From Luidia sarsii (Eukaryota; Echinodermata; Asteroidea; Paxillosida; Luidiidae): a DNA stretch of 64,000 bases. This document shows, one piece after another, positions 22,447 to 34,445 of this stretch (positions within the stretch are counted from its first letter, which is position 1; every line of letters starts with the position of its first letter). The notes beneath the pieces were generated by a model. That model searched no databases, was not told the DNA's origin, and saw only the letters and a list, made by a program, of their open reading frames with translations. The stretch spans positions 13,560,774 to 13,624,773 of the forward strand of contig OX465103.1 in NCBI GenBank assembly GCA_949987565.1, written 5' to 3'. A program made the position numbers and the translations under genes.

Positions 22447-23080
22447 GAAGCTCCACTGTGAAAGCTAGCCGTGCACAATATGTCTGGCATACATGTCAGT
22501 TATTTTCAGAGAACTCTTTCTGTTCTGTGCTCTTGCTGCCCCCAGACAGCGCTGACCGATGCCGGCGACTGCGATCTGACCACACACTGGCCACTTACAC
22601 CGCCCTCGTGTCGTCTCGAATTTCCGAACTGAACAGTGTGTTTGTATTTGTATCCATGTAGCCGTTACCGCACCAATTGCACACAAGAGAGCCCGACGAC
22701 CGCACCAAACACTCACGCTTGTATCGGCACATCGGCCTATTTATTCGATGGGGGGAAAAAGTTGCAAGGAAGACTGCGCGTTTTTGTATGGCAAATTTAC
22801 TCACTCCAGTTATTTTACTATCAAGGAACGAATATATTGAGTCCAAGACCGTGGCCTATTGATTTTCACTGGCTTCGGCTGGATGTAGCACACAAGTCTT
22901 TGGAAATGCCTTACTGACTAGCGACTGCAGTGGCGTGTAATACGAAATCGTTGCCAGTGAATTCGGATATGAGGACAGTGAAGCTCAAAGGAATACGTCA
23001 TCTGATATGATAGTTGACGCATGCGTATACGTGTTAGAAGATTTACGTATCTGTGATATCAAAGGATCGAAGGAGAAGGA
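22447..23080. other. Unique sequence, nothing recognised
   Basis: Short frames on both strands with no motifs. Confidence 0.4.
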
Positions 23081-23084
23081 TAAG

Positions 23085-23394
23085 GAGAATGGGGAGAGGG
23101 TGAGGGTGAGGGAGGGGGAGAGGGAGAGGGAGATGGAGATGGAGGGGGAGAGAGAGAGGGAGAGGGAGAGGGAGAGGGAGAGGGAGAGGGAGAGGGAGAG
23201 GGAGAGGGAGAGGGAGAGGGAGAGGGAGAGGGAGAGGGAGAGGGAGAGGGAGAGGGAGAGGGAGAGGGAGAGGGAGAGGGAGAGGGAGAGGGAGAGGGAG
23301 AGGGAGAGGGAGAGGGAGAGGGAGAGGGAGAGGGAGAGGGGGAGGGAGAGGGAGAGGGAGAGGGAGAGGGAGAGGGAGAGGGAGAAAGAGAAGA
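23085..23394 (+). repeat. GGGAGA hexanucleotide array
   Basis: A very regular GAGGGA hexamer runs for about 250 bp, with irregular GGTGAGGGTGAGG units at its left edge. The regularity suggests recent expansion. Confidence 0.97.
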
Positions 23395-23941
23395 TGAAGA
23401 ATTGTTTGTTTCAGGTCAACCTAAACAGTAAGCATCTTCTGTGTTTCTTAGTAACACGATGGATTCTCTATTCACCATAGACCATGTACACATATTTAGC
23501 AAGTATCAGCGACCGGATTTCCAGAACTCCTCCACGGCGTAAAATTTGCTCGGAGCAAAAAGAAAAACAATGCCCTGGTCAGTATACACAATCACACTCC
23601 CGAGAGGTCCTTGTTACGTGCGACTCGAGTCATCGAAATGTGCGTGGGTCATTCAACCGTATTTCATGCAGCGAGGCATTGCGAGGCATTGTGTTGCAGA
23701 CCATGAGCCGTCTGGTGCTCTCAACGAATTCCCAAGCCCCTCTCCCCGTGTTTTATGAAACAATGATCGTGTGAGATGATCCTCAAGATGCAAATTGGCG
23801 TGGAGCTGTTGACCCGTGTGTGAGGCTGCAGCAAAAACACATTTTCTGGGGTGTTTTTTGGGGGGGTTTGTTTTCTAGGCGATGCGTTGAGACGAAATTT
23901 CGACCGCGCGTGTTTGCTCGCTCGGGCGTCCCCCGGGTTAA

Positions 23942-24309
23942 AGCCCCCACACAACATTGGTCGAGGTCAAAGAATAGCATCCATACGTTGTCTGTTCCAA
24001 CATATGCATGAAATAGCACACCTGTGAAAATTTCAGATCAATCCGCCAACCGAGTCTCGAGAAAATCGTGAAAAACGCTTCATTTGTTTCGCGAAAATAC
24101 AGTATTCAACGCCGTACTGTTCCGAAAAATAGTTCAGATCTCGGTGAGACGTAAACTATTTCTTTTACTCATTTTTCCCAAAATACAACATTTTAGGTAG
24201 AAATAATTCAGTGAGAGGTTTCTAATATAAACTTCTTCAAACTGTATAAGTGTCGTGTAAATATGTGAACATTTCTGTTTTTCGATCTAACCAATGCTGT
24301 GTAGGGGCT
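23942..24309. mobile_element. MITE, about 370 bp, TTAA flanks, TIR with CCAATGYTGTGTAGGGGCT
   Basis: The left end reads AGCCCCCACACAACATTGG and the right end its inverse, with TTAA at 23,938-23,941 and 24,310-24,313. A closely related copy lies at 57,670-58,029 and a diverged one at about 50,150-50,525. No coding capacity is present. TTAA flanks suggest a piggyBac-type non-autonomous element, which is inference. Confidence 0.8.
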
Positions 24310-24818
24310 TTAAAGAGCGATAGCGCCGACCACAGATGACTGAGGCGTCCCAATCAGCGGCGATAGTGGACCATTAGTTCAAGCAGTAGCCGTGGCGCCT
24401 CCTTTCCAAGCAGGCCTCTTCAGGTTTTGTTTAGGGTGTGTGGTTGTTGCTCATCTCTCTGTGTCTTCAAGCACTGAGGGTTGCCGCTGCCATTTATCTT
24501 CCGTAATGGTGGACCGACACTCTGTTTCTCGGGAGCGGGTCGAGTTCCCCCCCCCCCCAGTTCCGCTCACCGCTTCGGATCGGTTTTGATCGATGGAAAA
24601 TAAACCACCATCGGTCAGATTCGTTCCCGATTTTCCGTAATTATTTTTTGCCCGCCATTCTGCTCGGTAAATATATTCTTCGCGACGGAAAGGGACAATC
24701 AATTTCTCGCCGTGTCGTCTGAAGTTTCCTTTTCATGAAGCATATATATATGTAGTTGACGTTTCGGCGTTTCAATTCCATGTCACTGGTTACAAATCTA
24801 AACGATAACGATAACTCT

Positions 24819-24927
24819 GCCTTTGAGAAAGGTCCTGCTAGGATCGAAACGTCAGGCCCACTAAATTTTAGATTTACTTTTTGGTAATTTTAGTCAGTAA
24901 GCAGTTTGCAACATTTTTGTATATCAC
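24819..24927 (+). mobile_element. Palindromic retroposon-like element, 5'-truncated copy with TSD
   Basis: Only the right arm and tail are present, starting at TCTGCCTTTGAGAAAGG. The copy is flanked by ACGATAACT on the left (ending at about 24,818) and CGATAACT immediately after the tail. A truncated 5' end, a complete 3' tail and a short target duplication are signs of target-primed reverse transcription. Confidence 0.8.
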
Positions 24928-24928
24928 G

Positions 24929-25315
24929 ATAACTTAGTAGCTAAATAAAAATGCTATGCACGGTGGAAGGACTTGCCCCCCCCCCTCCCACCACACACCC
25001 CCATGCGGCAGATTGTGGGGTCGAAAATGTTGACCCGAAACGGTGGTCTGACCCGGGTTATCCGCTCTCAATTAGGAACCTCTGTCGACGACTGGGGGAC
25101 TGCACAATGCCGTGTCACCACGAGTCAATCTTGCAGCGCGGGCGAGTAATTCCAGGCAATCTCACCCCTTCTTTCCCCCCACACAATTTGAACTTGCACG
25201 AGAATTTCCTTTTCGGGCTGTTCGTGGTCACCTGCCACGGCAATTGATGACTTGTATGGGGGGCGGGAGGGAAAGAAATGTATACACAAATGGACACACG
25301 GGTAGACGGAAAACG
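24929..25315. other. Unique sequence, nothing recognised
   Basis: No coding or repeat signal apart from a C-rich run at 24,975-25,000. Confidence 0.4.
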
Positions 25316-27320
25316 GGGACAAGGAGACAGAGAGACGGAGAGATAGAGACCCATGCGGATAGGGAGACAGATAGCATTAGACACACTAGGGTGCGAGAGA
25401 CTGAGAGAGACAGACATGCACACAAAGAGACGGGTTAGACAGAGATACGGGGACAAAGTGACAGAGAGTCGAAGACGGACCAATAGAGGGCCACGGGGAT
25501 CATGGGGAGACAGAGAGACACTAGTGGGAGAGACTGGGAGAGACAGAGACGGGTATAGACATAGAGACAGTGCGAGAGACCGAGAGAAACAGAGACGAGT
25601 AGAGAGAGAGAGACAGTGGGAGAGACTGAGAGAGACAGAGATGGGTAGACAGAGAGACAGTGGGAGAGACTAAGAGAGACAGAGATGGGTAGACAGAGAG
25701 GCAGAGACTGAGAGAGACAGAGACGAGTAGACAGAGAGACAGTTGGAGAGACTGAGAGAGACAGAGACAGGTAGACAGAGAGACAGTGGGAGAGACTGAG
25801 AGAGACAGAGACAGGTAGACAGAGAGACAGTGTGAGAGACTGAGAGAGACAGAGACGGGTAGACAGAGAGACAGTTGAAGAGACTGAGAGAGACAGAGAC
25901 AGGTATATAGACAGAGAGACAGTGTGAGAGACTGAGAGAGATAGAGACGGGTAGACAGAGAGACAGTGGGAGAGACTGAGAGAGACAGAGACAGGTAGAC
26001 AGAGAGACAGTTGAAGAGACTGAGAGAGACAGAGACAGGTAGACAGAGAGACAGTGGGAGAGACTGAGAGAGACAAAGATGGGTAGAAAGAGAGACAGTG
26101 GGAGAGACTGAGTGAGACAGAGACAGGTAGACAGAGAGACAGTGGGAGAGACTGAGAGAGACAGAGACGGGTAGACAGAGAGACAGTTGAAGAGACTGAG
26201 AGAGACAGAGACGGGTAGACAGAGACTGGGAGAGACTGAGAGAGACAAAGATGGGTAGAAAGAGAGACAGTGGGAGAGACTGAGAGAGACAGAGACAGGT
26301 AGACAGAGAGACAGTGGGAGAGACTGAGAGAGACAGAGACGGGTAGACAGAGAGACAGTTGAAGAGACTGAGAGAGACAGAGACGGGTAGACAGAGACTG
26401 GGAGAGACTGAGAGAGACAAAGATGGGTAGAAAGAGAGACAGTGGAAGAGACTGAGAGAGACAGAGACAGGTAGACAGAGAGACAGTGGGAGAGACTGAG
26501 AGAGACAGAGATGGGTAGACAGAGAGACAGTTGAAGAGACAGAGAGACAGAGACAGGTAGACAGAGACTGGGAGAGACTGAGAGAGACAAAGATGGGTAG
26601 AAAGAGAGACAGTGGGAGAGACTGAGAGAGACAGAGACAGGTAGACAGAGAGACAGTGGGAGAGACTGAGAGAGACAGAGACAGGTAGACATAGAGACAG
26701 TGGGAGAGACTGAGTGAGACAGAGACAGGTAGACAGAGAGACAGTTGGAGAGACTGAGAGAGACAAAGATGGGTAGAAAGAGAGACAGTGGGAGAGACAG
26801 AGAGAGACAGAGACAGGTAGACAGAGAGACAGTGGGAGAGACTGAGAGAGGCAGAGATGGGTAGACAGAGAGACAGTTGGAGAGACTGAGAGAAACAGAG
26901 ACGGGTAGACAGAGAGACAGTTGGAGAGACTGAGAGAGACAGAGACAGGTAGACAGAGAGACAGTGGGAGAGACAGAGAGACAGAGATGGGTAGACAGAG
27001 AGACAGTGTGAGAGACTGAGAGAGACAGAGATGGGTTGGCAGTGAGACGGGGACAGGGTGACAGAGAGACGAAGAGATAAAGACGGAGAGCCATGGAGAT
27101 GAAAAGACAGAGAGACAAAATGAAACACAGAGTAACGGGCAAAGACAAAGAGAGACAGGGGGACAGATAGATCAAAGGAGAAAGGAGGAGACAGGGAGAC
27201 AGAGAAACAGGGACAGACACACAGAGAGACAGAAAGACAAACTGAAAGACCAAAGAGACAAACATTGTGTAGAGAGGGAGACAGGTAGAGACAGGGAGAG
27301 ACAGATTGGAAACGGGACGC
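25316..27320 (+). repeat. 44-bp minisatellite, purine-rich on +
   Basis: The unit is about 44 bp (GACAGTGGGAGAGACTGAGA, then GAGACAGAGACGGGTAGACAGA). It is regular from about 25,540 to 27,035 and degrades on both sides into GACAGAGA sequence. Variants (AAAGATGGGTAGAAAG, GTTGAAGAG, GTGTGAG) recur in blocks, which indicates higher-order repeat structure. Frames of up to 582 codons on minus (Ser/Leu/Val/Cys) are artefacts. Confidence 0.95.
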
Positions 27321-28545
27321 AGAAAGACATTAGCGCCGAAGGGAGTTGGGGGAGAGACACGGCCAGAGGGGTAAGAAAACAAAAAGTAGAGTAAACGAGA
27401 GGGATGTAACCGAAACATCCAACGTCAACAGAATCACGCGGTATTTGCGCAAACGCTTGAGCGAACTCTCTCGCCTTAATGACGCGATAATTGAATCGGG
27501 GCCCGTGGGGGGGAGCAGGGAGGCGGGGGCGGTAATTCATCACGGCACGGTCCGCGCTCTCTGACGTCGTACGCGGAGGAGAGTGCGGGAGAATTATGGC
27601 GGAGGAGGGGAGGAGGGACGATGGGGGCGGTAGGTGACTGGACTCCCGTCGTCCAAACAGTGGTTCGCGCCAACTTCGTTTTCTCCGTTCTCCCGATCCC
27701 CCACCCCCTCCCCTCCCTGTGGCGTTACCAAAGTGCAACTTGAGGTTCGCTCGTCAGTCCCCCGTCAGACCACTTTTGCCCATGACGTCATTGGCCCCGC
27801 TTGCTGCAGCACCCTCCCACACACACACCACACCACCACACCAACGCCTGCACAGACAATTACCGCTTGCTTAACTTCTCTCGGCTCTGATGCAAATCGA
27901 TATTGTCTCTGTTTCTCCTTGTTTTCCCATTTGTCTATAGGCCTACGTGCAAACGGCGTGAACTAAGCATTACGGTATAGGCCTAGCTGTTGTGACATCG
28001 GATTAAACAAAACATCTATAAGGTATTGGTCTGGTTATTGATATGATGCGCCTTGCTTAAGAGATGCATCGGGGAACTGAATTCAAGGCTCGAATGTGGT
28101 TGATAAGGATGTACCCGGATAGACTAGCATTGATTCTGTTTAAAGTATACTATGGGGGCCATCGATAATTGCCCAAGGGGTGCGAGTATAGAGGAATTAC
28201 GCGATAGTGGGTCCCACGCACGGAATGGACTGGAGGTTCCCTGGTCACGGTAAGATTTCCATCAACGTGTATGTAATTTCCGGGTAGTTCTTGGGTAGGT
28301 TTTTCATTCCGAACCACGCAGTGTTTGTAACTGTATCCCACGCTGCCCCCCCCAAAAAAAAAAAAAAACCTCCCATGCCATTTCTAGTTTAGCAGTCCAA
28401 GAGAACAGCAATCACTGCATAACATAACAATCAGAAGAATCGCCCGAGGAGTTTCGGTACGGTGAGCAAGAGGTCTGGGGTTCAACTCCAAGTCCTTGCA
28501 GCCCCGCCCCCTCCCCCATACACACAAAATGAGCCACTTGAGGAA
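27321..28545. other. Unique sequence between two minisatellite blocks
   Basis: No gene is supported. Near 28,470-28,490 a B-box-like GGGGTTCAACTCC occurs without a credible A box. Confidence 0.4.
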
Positions 28546-28711
28546 AAGACAGAGAGACAGTGTGAGAGACTGAGAGAGACAGAGATGGGTAGACAGAGAG
28601 ACAGTGGGAGAGACTGAGAGAGACAGAGATGGGTAGACAGAGAGACAGTAGGAGAGACTGAGAGAGACAGAGACGGGTAGACAGAGAGACAGTGAGAGAC
28701 TGAGAGAGACA
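28546..28711 (+). repeat. Second block of the 44-bp minisatellite, cut by the gap
   Basis: Nearly four units identical in type to the array at 25.3-27.1 kb, ending at the N run. Confidence 0.95.
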
Positions 28712-28911
28712 NNNNNNNNNNNNNNNNNNNNNNNNNNNNNNNNNNNNNNNNNNNNNNNNNNNNNNNNNNNNNNNNNNNNNNNNNNNNNNNNNNNNNNNNN
28801 NNNNNNNNNNNNNNNNNNNNNNNNNNNNNNNNNNNNNNNNNNNNNNNNNNNNNNNNNNNNNNNNNNNNNNNNNNNNNNNNNNNNNNNNNNNNNNNNNNNN
28901 NNNNNNNNNNN
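28712..28911. other. Assembly gap, 200 N
   Basis: Exactly 200 N interrupt a 44-bp minisatellite array (28,546-28,711). The round length suggests a fixed-size scaffold gap of unknown true size. The sequence right of the gap is not minisatellite, so the array's end is missing. Confidence 0.99.
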
Positions 28912-29874
28912 TACTGGTTCGTCTCTTTCAAAAGGAGTATCTTCTTCAAATCAAAGCCCGAGGCCTCCCGTATTCAGGCCTAGTTCGTTTCCAATGGATG
29001 AGAGAAATGGAGACAAATCCGAAGCTTGAATCTAAGCCGAGTCTTGGAAAAGGGTCCGGGCATAACTACTCTCTGCCCCTTCTCCTGTGAAATCAGTGGA
29101 ACGCCCAAAGCATCGGGGCTACAAATTTACTAGATGTCTATGCCAAAACGTTAACAGTGACTGAACCTACGGAGAAAAATGGGGCGTGGATTCATCAGAA
29201 TCGTCACCGCACTGAAAAAGAATGTTCGGCAGCAGCAGTCGACCACCGATGGTCCAGTGACTGGTAAATCCGAGCCCCATGCACTCTTGGAGTCAATCAC
29301 AACATTTCCGAGAATCAAGGCGGGAATTTGAGCAAACATTCATTGCAGGACGTGTGTACGGTCTATAGGGATTTTGATGTAAGTGCGCCACAATCTTCCT
29401 ATGAGCGCGATTTCTTATCCTAGGAAAGCACAAAGTAACGGATCGTCTTCTAAACAAGGAGCAGCAAGATAGCGTACTGACCGACAACGAGGCCTACTTG
29501 GAATTACTTATAAAAACAAAGTTAGCCACGTCAGTTAAAAGTTCAATCGTATCATTTTATCGTTTAAAAGTTCAATCGTTGATGCACAAAGGGAAAAAGT
29601 TCCTGTTAGATACTACTCTGTGTATATAGGACGTTAAGAAAAGTTAAGAAAAGTACACTTTCAAAGAATGTCTTTTGTATTACTTTTACTGGCCATTCCA
29701 AGTCTCAGTGGAGCACAAAACCAACATTAGTCCCGTGCAACTGGATACGGAGACTATCCCACGCATTGGTGTATGTGTGTGAGGGGAGGGGCTGGATTGA
29801 CATGAGGCAGGTAAGGTATCCCACAGTCGAGGAAGTCACAAACATCTCGCGGTGTATTGTCGCCCGTTCATGAG
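28912..29874. other. Unique sequence, nothing recognised
   Basis: Minus-strand frames of about 62 codons have no motifs. Confidence 0.4.
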
Positions 29875-30838
29875 CTGAGGGAAGGGGAAGGAGAGGGAGG
29901 TGAGATAGAGGGGGAGAAAGAGAGAGAGAAAGATAGGAGAGATAGGGAGAGAGGAAAAGAGGGGGAGAGAAGGGAGAGAGGGAGAGTGAGAGAGGGGGAG
30001 AGAGAGGGAGAGGGGGAGAGAGGGGGAGAGAGAGAAAGAGAGGAGAGATAGTGAAAGATAGAGAGAGATAGGGAAAGAGGGGAGAGGGAGGGGAGAGGAG
30101 AGATAGGGAGATAGCAAGAGAGGAAGAGAGGGGAGAAAGGGGGAGAGGAAGAGAGAGGGGAGAGAGAGGGAGAGAGGGGGAGAGAGGGGAGAGAGAGAAA
30201 GAGGGGAGAGATAGGGAGAGAAAGGGATAGAGGAATAGAGGGGAGAGAGGGGGAGAGGGGAGAGAGGGGAGAGAGGGGAGAGAGGGGAGAGAGGGGAGAG
30301 AGGGGAGAGAGGGGAGAGAGGGAAGAAGAGAGATAGAGGGAGATACGAAGAGAGGAAAAGAGGGGAGTGAGAGGGAAGAGAGGGGGAGAGAGGGAGAGAG
30401 AGGGGTAGAAGAGAGATAGGGAGAGATAGGGGAGAGGGGGAGAGGGGGAGAGGGGAGAGAGGGGAGAGAGAGGGGAGAGAGGGGGAGAGAGGGGGAGAAG
30501 AGAGATAGGGAGAGCCTAGGGAGAGATAGGGAGAGAGGAAGAGAGGGAGAGAGAGGGGAGAAGAGAGAAAGGGAAAGATAGGGAGAGAGGAAGAGAGGGG
30601 AGAGAGAGGAAGAGAGGGGAGAGAGAGGGAGAGAGAGAGAGAGCTGGAGAGATATATAGAGAGAGGGAGAGATAGAGAGATAGAGAGGGAGAGAGAGAGG
30701 GGAGACAGAGAGGGAGACAGAGATAGGAAGAGAGATAGAGAGAGATACAGAGAGACAGATGGAGATAGATAGAGAGAGGGAGAGAGATAGAGAGGGGGAT
30801 ATAGAGAGAAAGGGGAGAGGGGGAGAGAGGGGGAGGGA
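29875..30838 (+). repeat. GA-rich satellite with a GAGAGGG 7-mer block
   Basis: Purine-rich on +, with irregular GAGAGGGGAGA and GATAGGGAGA units and a regular GAGAGGG heptamer run at about 30,241-30,320. Confidence 0.95.
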
Positions 30839-31142
30839 GCACAATCAAGTGTATTCTTGACTCTCTTATTTTCCTCCCCTGCGTTTTCCTGAAAACAATA
30901 ATTATTGCCCGGTCCAAGTCGAGGGGCGCGAAACTGAATACGATCGACGCACAATGAAAGCCCGTGTTCATTCCCATCGCAAGATAGTGCATCCTATCCC
31001 TCTTTCTTTCCATTCTTTTTTTTATGACGCGCATCTAACTCGATACAAGACGGGGAGCATGTTCGGGCACACACGAGAAGAAAACACACGACACCCCGCC
31101 AATTGTGTTTGCGGCGAAAACTTAGTTCAGGATTGCGGAGTG
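30839..31142. other. Short unique spacer between two satellites
   Basis: Nothing recognised. Confidence 0.4.
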
Positions 31143-32532
31143 TAAGGAGGGGGTAGGGAGAGAGGGAGACAGGCAGGGAGGCAGGGAGGGAGGGAGGGGA
31201 GCAGGCAGTGGGCAGGGAGGCAGGGAGGCAGGGAGGCAGGGAGGCAGGGAGGCAGGGAGGCAGGGAGGCAGGGAGGCAGGGAGGCAGGGAGGCAGGAAGG
31301 GCAGGGAGGCAGAGATGCAGGGTGGCAGTGATACAGGGTGGCAGTGAGGTAGGGAGGCAGTGATACAGGGTGGCAGTGAGGTAGGGAGGCAGGGAGGTAG
31401 GGAGGCAGTGATACAGGGTGGCAGTGAGGTAGGGAGGCAGGGAGGTAGGGAGGCAGGGAGGTAGGGAGGCAGTGATACAGGGTGGCAGTGAGGTAGGGAG
31501 GCAGGGAGGTAGGGAGGCAGTGATACAGGGTGGCAGTGATACAGGGTGGCAGTGATACAGGGTGGCAGTGAGGTAGGGAGGCAGGGAGGTAGGGAGGCAG
31601 GGAGGCAGGAGGCAGTGGGGCAGAGAGGCAGGGAGGCAGGGTGGCAGGGTGGCAGGGAGGCAGAGAGGCAGGGAGGCAGGGAGGCAGGGAGGCAGGGAGG
31701 CAGGAAGGAAGGGAGGCAGGGAGGCAGGGAGGCAGTGAGACAGGGAGGCAGGGAGGCAGGGATGCAGGGAGGCAGGGAGGCAGGGAGGCAGGGAGGCAGG
31801 GAGACAGGGAGACAGAGAGGCAGGGTGGCAGTGATACAGGAAGGCAGGGAGGTAGGGAGGTAGGGAGGCAGGGAGGCAGGGAGGCAGGGTGGCAGGGAGG
31901 CAGGAAGGCAGTGGGGCAGGGAGGCAGGGAGGCAGGGAAGCAGAGAGGCAGGGAGGCAGAGAGGCAGAGAGGCAGGGAGGCAGTCACACAGGAAGGCAGG
32001 GAGGTAGGGAGGCAGGGGGGCAAGGGAGGCAGGGAGGCAATGAGACAGGGAGGCAAAGAAGCAGGGAGGCGGGGAGACAAGGAAGCAGGGAGGCAGGAAG
32101 GCAGAGAGGCAGAGAGGAAGGCAGGGAAGCAAGGAGGCAGAGAGGAAGGGAGGCAGGGAGGCAGGGAGGCAGGGAGGCAGGGAGGCAGGGAGGTAGTGAG
32201 GCAAGGGGGCAGGGATGCAGGGAGGCAGGCAGGGAGGCAGGCAGGGAGGCAGGCAAGGAGGCAGGCAGGGAGGCAGGCAAGGAGGCAGGCAGGGAGAGTG
32301 ACAGGCAGGGAGAGTGACAGGTAGGGAGGTAGGTATGCAGGCAGGCAATCAGGCAGGCAAGCAGGCAGACAGACAGATATACAGACAAGGAGGAAAGGGA
32401 GGAGGGAGGGAGGCGGGGAGGGAGGGAGAGGGGTGGAGGGGAGGGAAGAGACAGGCAGGCAGGGAGACAGGGAGGGAGGAAGGGGAACAGGGAGGGAGGC
32501 AGGGAGAGAGGCAGGGAGGCAGGGAGGCAAGC

Positions 32533-32569
<37 letters not shown>

Positions 32570-32572
32570 CCC
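31143..32572 (+). repeat. GGCAGGGA-type minisatellite, second locus
   Basis: The same basic unit as at 6.3-7.7 kb, here with distinct variants in higher-order order (GGCAGTGATACAGGGT, GGTAGGGA). It ends in a (GACA)n tetranucleotide run at about 32,532-32,568. Long frames on both strands are artefacts. Confidence 0.95.
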
Positions 32573-33023
32573 CTCCATTCAGTTCGCCGATGCCATCCTA
32601 TCTAATCCCTGAAGTGATTTCCGAATTCTTCAGGACAAAGCCTAGCCCCCGGTGAGTCTTGTATTTACTTGTGTTCCGGTGCAAACACACTCACGAAGAA
32701 ACATACCGGAAGTGTTGAGTTACCGGTATGACGCAGACGATAACTTATCGTCGAGTTGGGTTTAAGTTACGCCGGGATTTGGGTAGATTCGGAATGGGGT
32801 TACATGGCGGGAAGTCAACTTCCAAATGATATTCCTCCGCGCCGCACAACGCCCGAGGCGGAGGGATTGGCCGTCCATTATAGCGCGATATTGAATAGAG
32901 ATAAAGTTGAGATGGTCTGAACTGTTAGCACACTGTTGCCTCGTGAGAAGTGCGTGTGCACAGTGAAAGCACTGCCTTACATTATTTGGGTGCAATAATT
33001 TAACGTCTAGGAAATAACGAGGA
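32573..33023. other. Unique sequence, nothing recognised
   Basis: No coding, RNA or repeat signal. Confidence 0.4.
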
Positions 33024-33216
33024 AGGTTTGCGCTGACACCATGTAACACACCTCTTTTGAGACGGAGTGTGGCTTTGTTAAGGGCCGGTAACTCAACTTG
33101 TCGGGCTGTGTGCACTCTGCCAGCTGTCAGTCTCCGAAACGTTGAGTTACGGACTATTTTTTCCGAGCCACTCTCCGTCTCAAAAAAGATGTGTTACATG
33201 GTGCCACCGCAAACCT
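33024..33216. mobile_element. Second palindromic family (AGGTTTGCG ends), copy 1
   Basis: The left arm from AGGTTTGCGCTGACACCATG and the right arm ending CATGGTGCCACCGCAAACCT are inverted repeats of about 50 bp with mismatches. The interior holds GGTAACTCAAC and CCGAAACGTTGAGTTACGG, an arrangement like that of the first palindromic family. A related copy is at 55,712-55,855. Confidence 0.7.
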
Positions 33217-34075
33217 TCCACTTGGTATCATACTTCCACCATGCAAACCTAAACCAAATGCAAAACCAAATCCTGCCTATGATTATAGATATATTAGTTT
33301 GTTCGTCTATTCGAAGTTGACCATTTCTACATCTCAACAACAAACTGAATTTAACCGTGGGTTATTCCTCATTTCCGCGAACAACACGAAGATGACGTAC
33401 AAGACAATTCCGTGCCTTTTCTACTGCTTCAAATTCTCTACACGTATTATTCATGCTGTTGATATCTGAAGCAACTTAACGCGAATTTCATTTTGTATAT
33501 GGAATATATTGCACATTTTCCCTGTTTGCGAGGGTAATGTTATTTATACCACATACATGTACTTTATTTCTTCTGACAAGCGATGACTGCAAAAACATTC
33601 CCTACAAATGATGATAATAGCAACGATAATACTTCCGAGAAACGAACGCAGACAGCAAGTGTTCGTGTAATGTTACTTTGTCCAGCACATTCTATAAAAG
33701 GAAGGCGGGAAGACTCAGCTCACCAATACAGGATCAGCGCATCAATGGGTCTACTTTACAATTATTTGTTCAACAGCGTTACGGAAAGGTACAGTTACCG
33801 ATGAATAGCAACAATGTACAGCCGTTTCAAGCCGCTTCAACCAAGAACAGTAGTAGTGCCTATAGGCACAAAAACAAACGCAATGTAATGGACAGACGAC
33901 ATAATGGCTACCACATGCAATGTTGGCGAAAGCAAGTATTCACGCTGAGACAGAAGTCGAAAAGGTCATCACGTAGGCACGACAACATTGGAGAACAATA
34001 TCGCAGACACGACAGCTAAATTTATATAGCTCTTACGGAGGTGTGAACACCACTGCGCGACTGTGGAGCGCTCTC
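33217..34075. other. Unique sequence, nothing recognised
   Basis: Plus-strand frames of 73-113 codons have no motifs. Confidence 0.4.
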
Positions 34076-34079
34076 CCCT

Positions 34080-34445
34080 GTGGATCAAGAGACTCTGAAG
34101 ACTGCAGATGACGAAAGCTTTGCAAGTTTTTTTTATGAAATGTGGGCGTGGAGACGGTTGAGGAAGATGCGTCGGATGAAAGTGTTACCAATTATCAATG
34201 ATGGGGTATTGGGAATTACAATGGAGGAGAGAGCGTCAATCAAACGCTGCAGAGGCCAAATAAGTGGACAGGACAATTATCATTAGACACGATGGGCTTC
34301 TAAAAGATGCCATTGATGGATGAATAGAAGGGAAAGAGCCAAGAGGAGCGAGGCGAGTGATGGCGCTAGATAGCTTAAAAGGGAGAGAGCCAAGTCGTAG
34401 GATGAGTGAGAAAGGGTGCAAGATAAGGACAAGGACGGAGTGATT
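34080..34445 (+). pseudogene. Decayed non-LTR retrotransposon reverse transcriptase, C-terminal fragment
   Basis: Translations in shifting frames read ETLKTADDESF, EMWAWRRLRKM, GVLGITMEERASIK, then IIIRHDGLLKDAIDG.IEGKE and GARRVMALDSLK. This is the pattern of the end of many LINE reverse transcriptase ORFs (WTLK...EMWCWRR...HIMRHDGL...IEGKR.RGRPR). It has internal stops and at least one frameshift, so it is dead. The clade cannot be told from so short a piece. Confidence 0.7.

Noticed and set aside
25435..27418. Minus-strand frames of 443-582 codons
   Set aside because: They translate the 44-bp minisatellite and overlap each other in three frames; no start context, splice structure or domain.
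28465..28495. tRNA B-box-like GGGGTTCAACTCC
   Set aside because: No A box at the right distance and no pairing arms.
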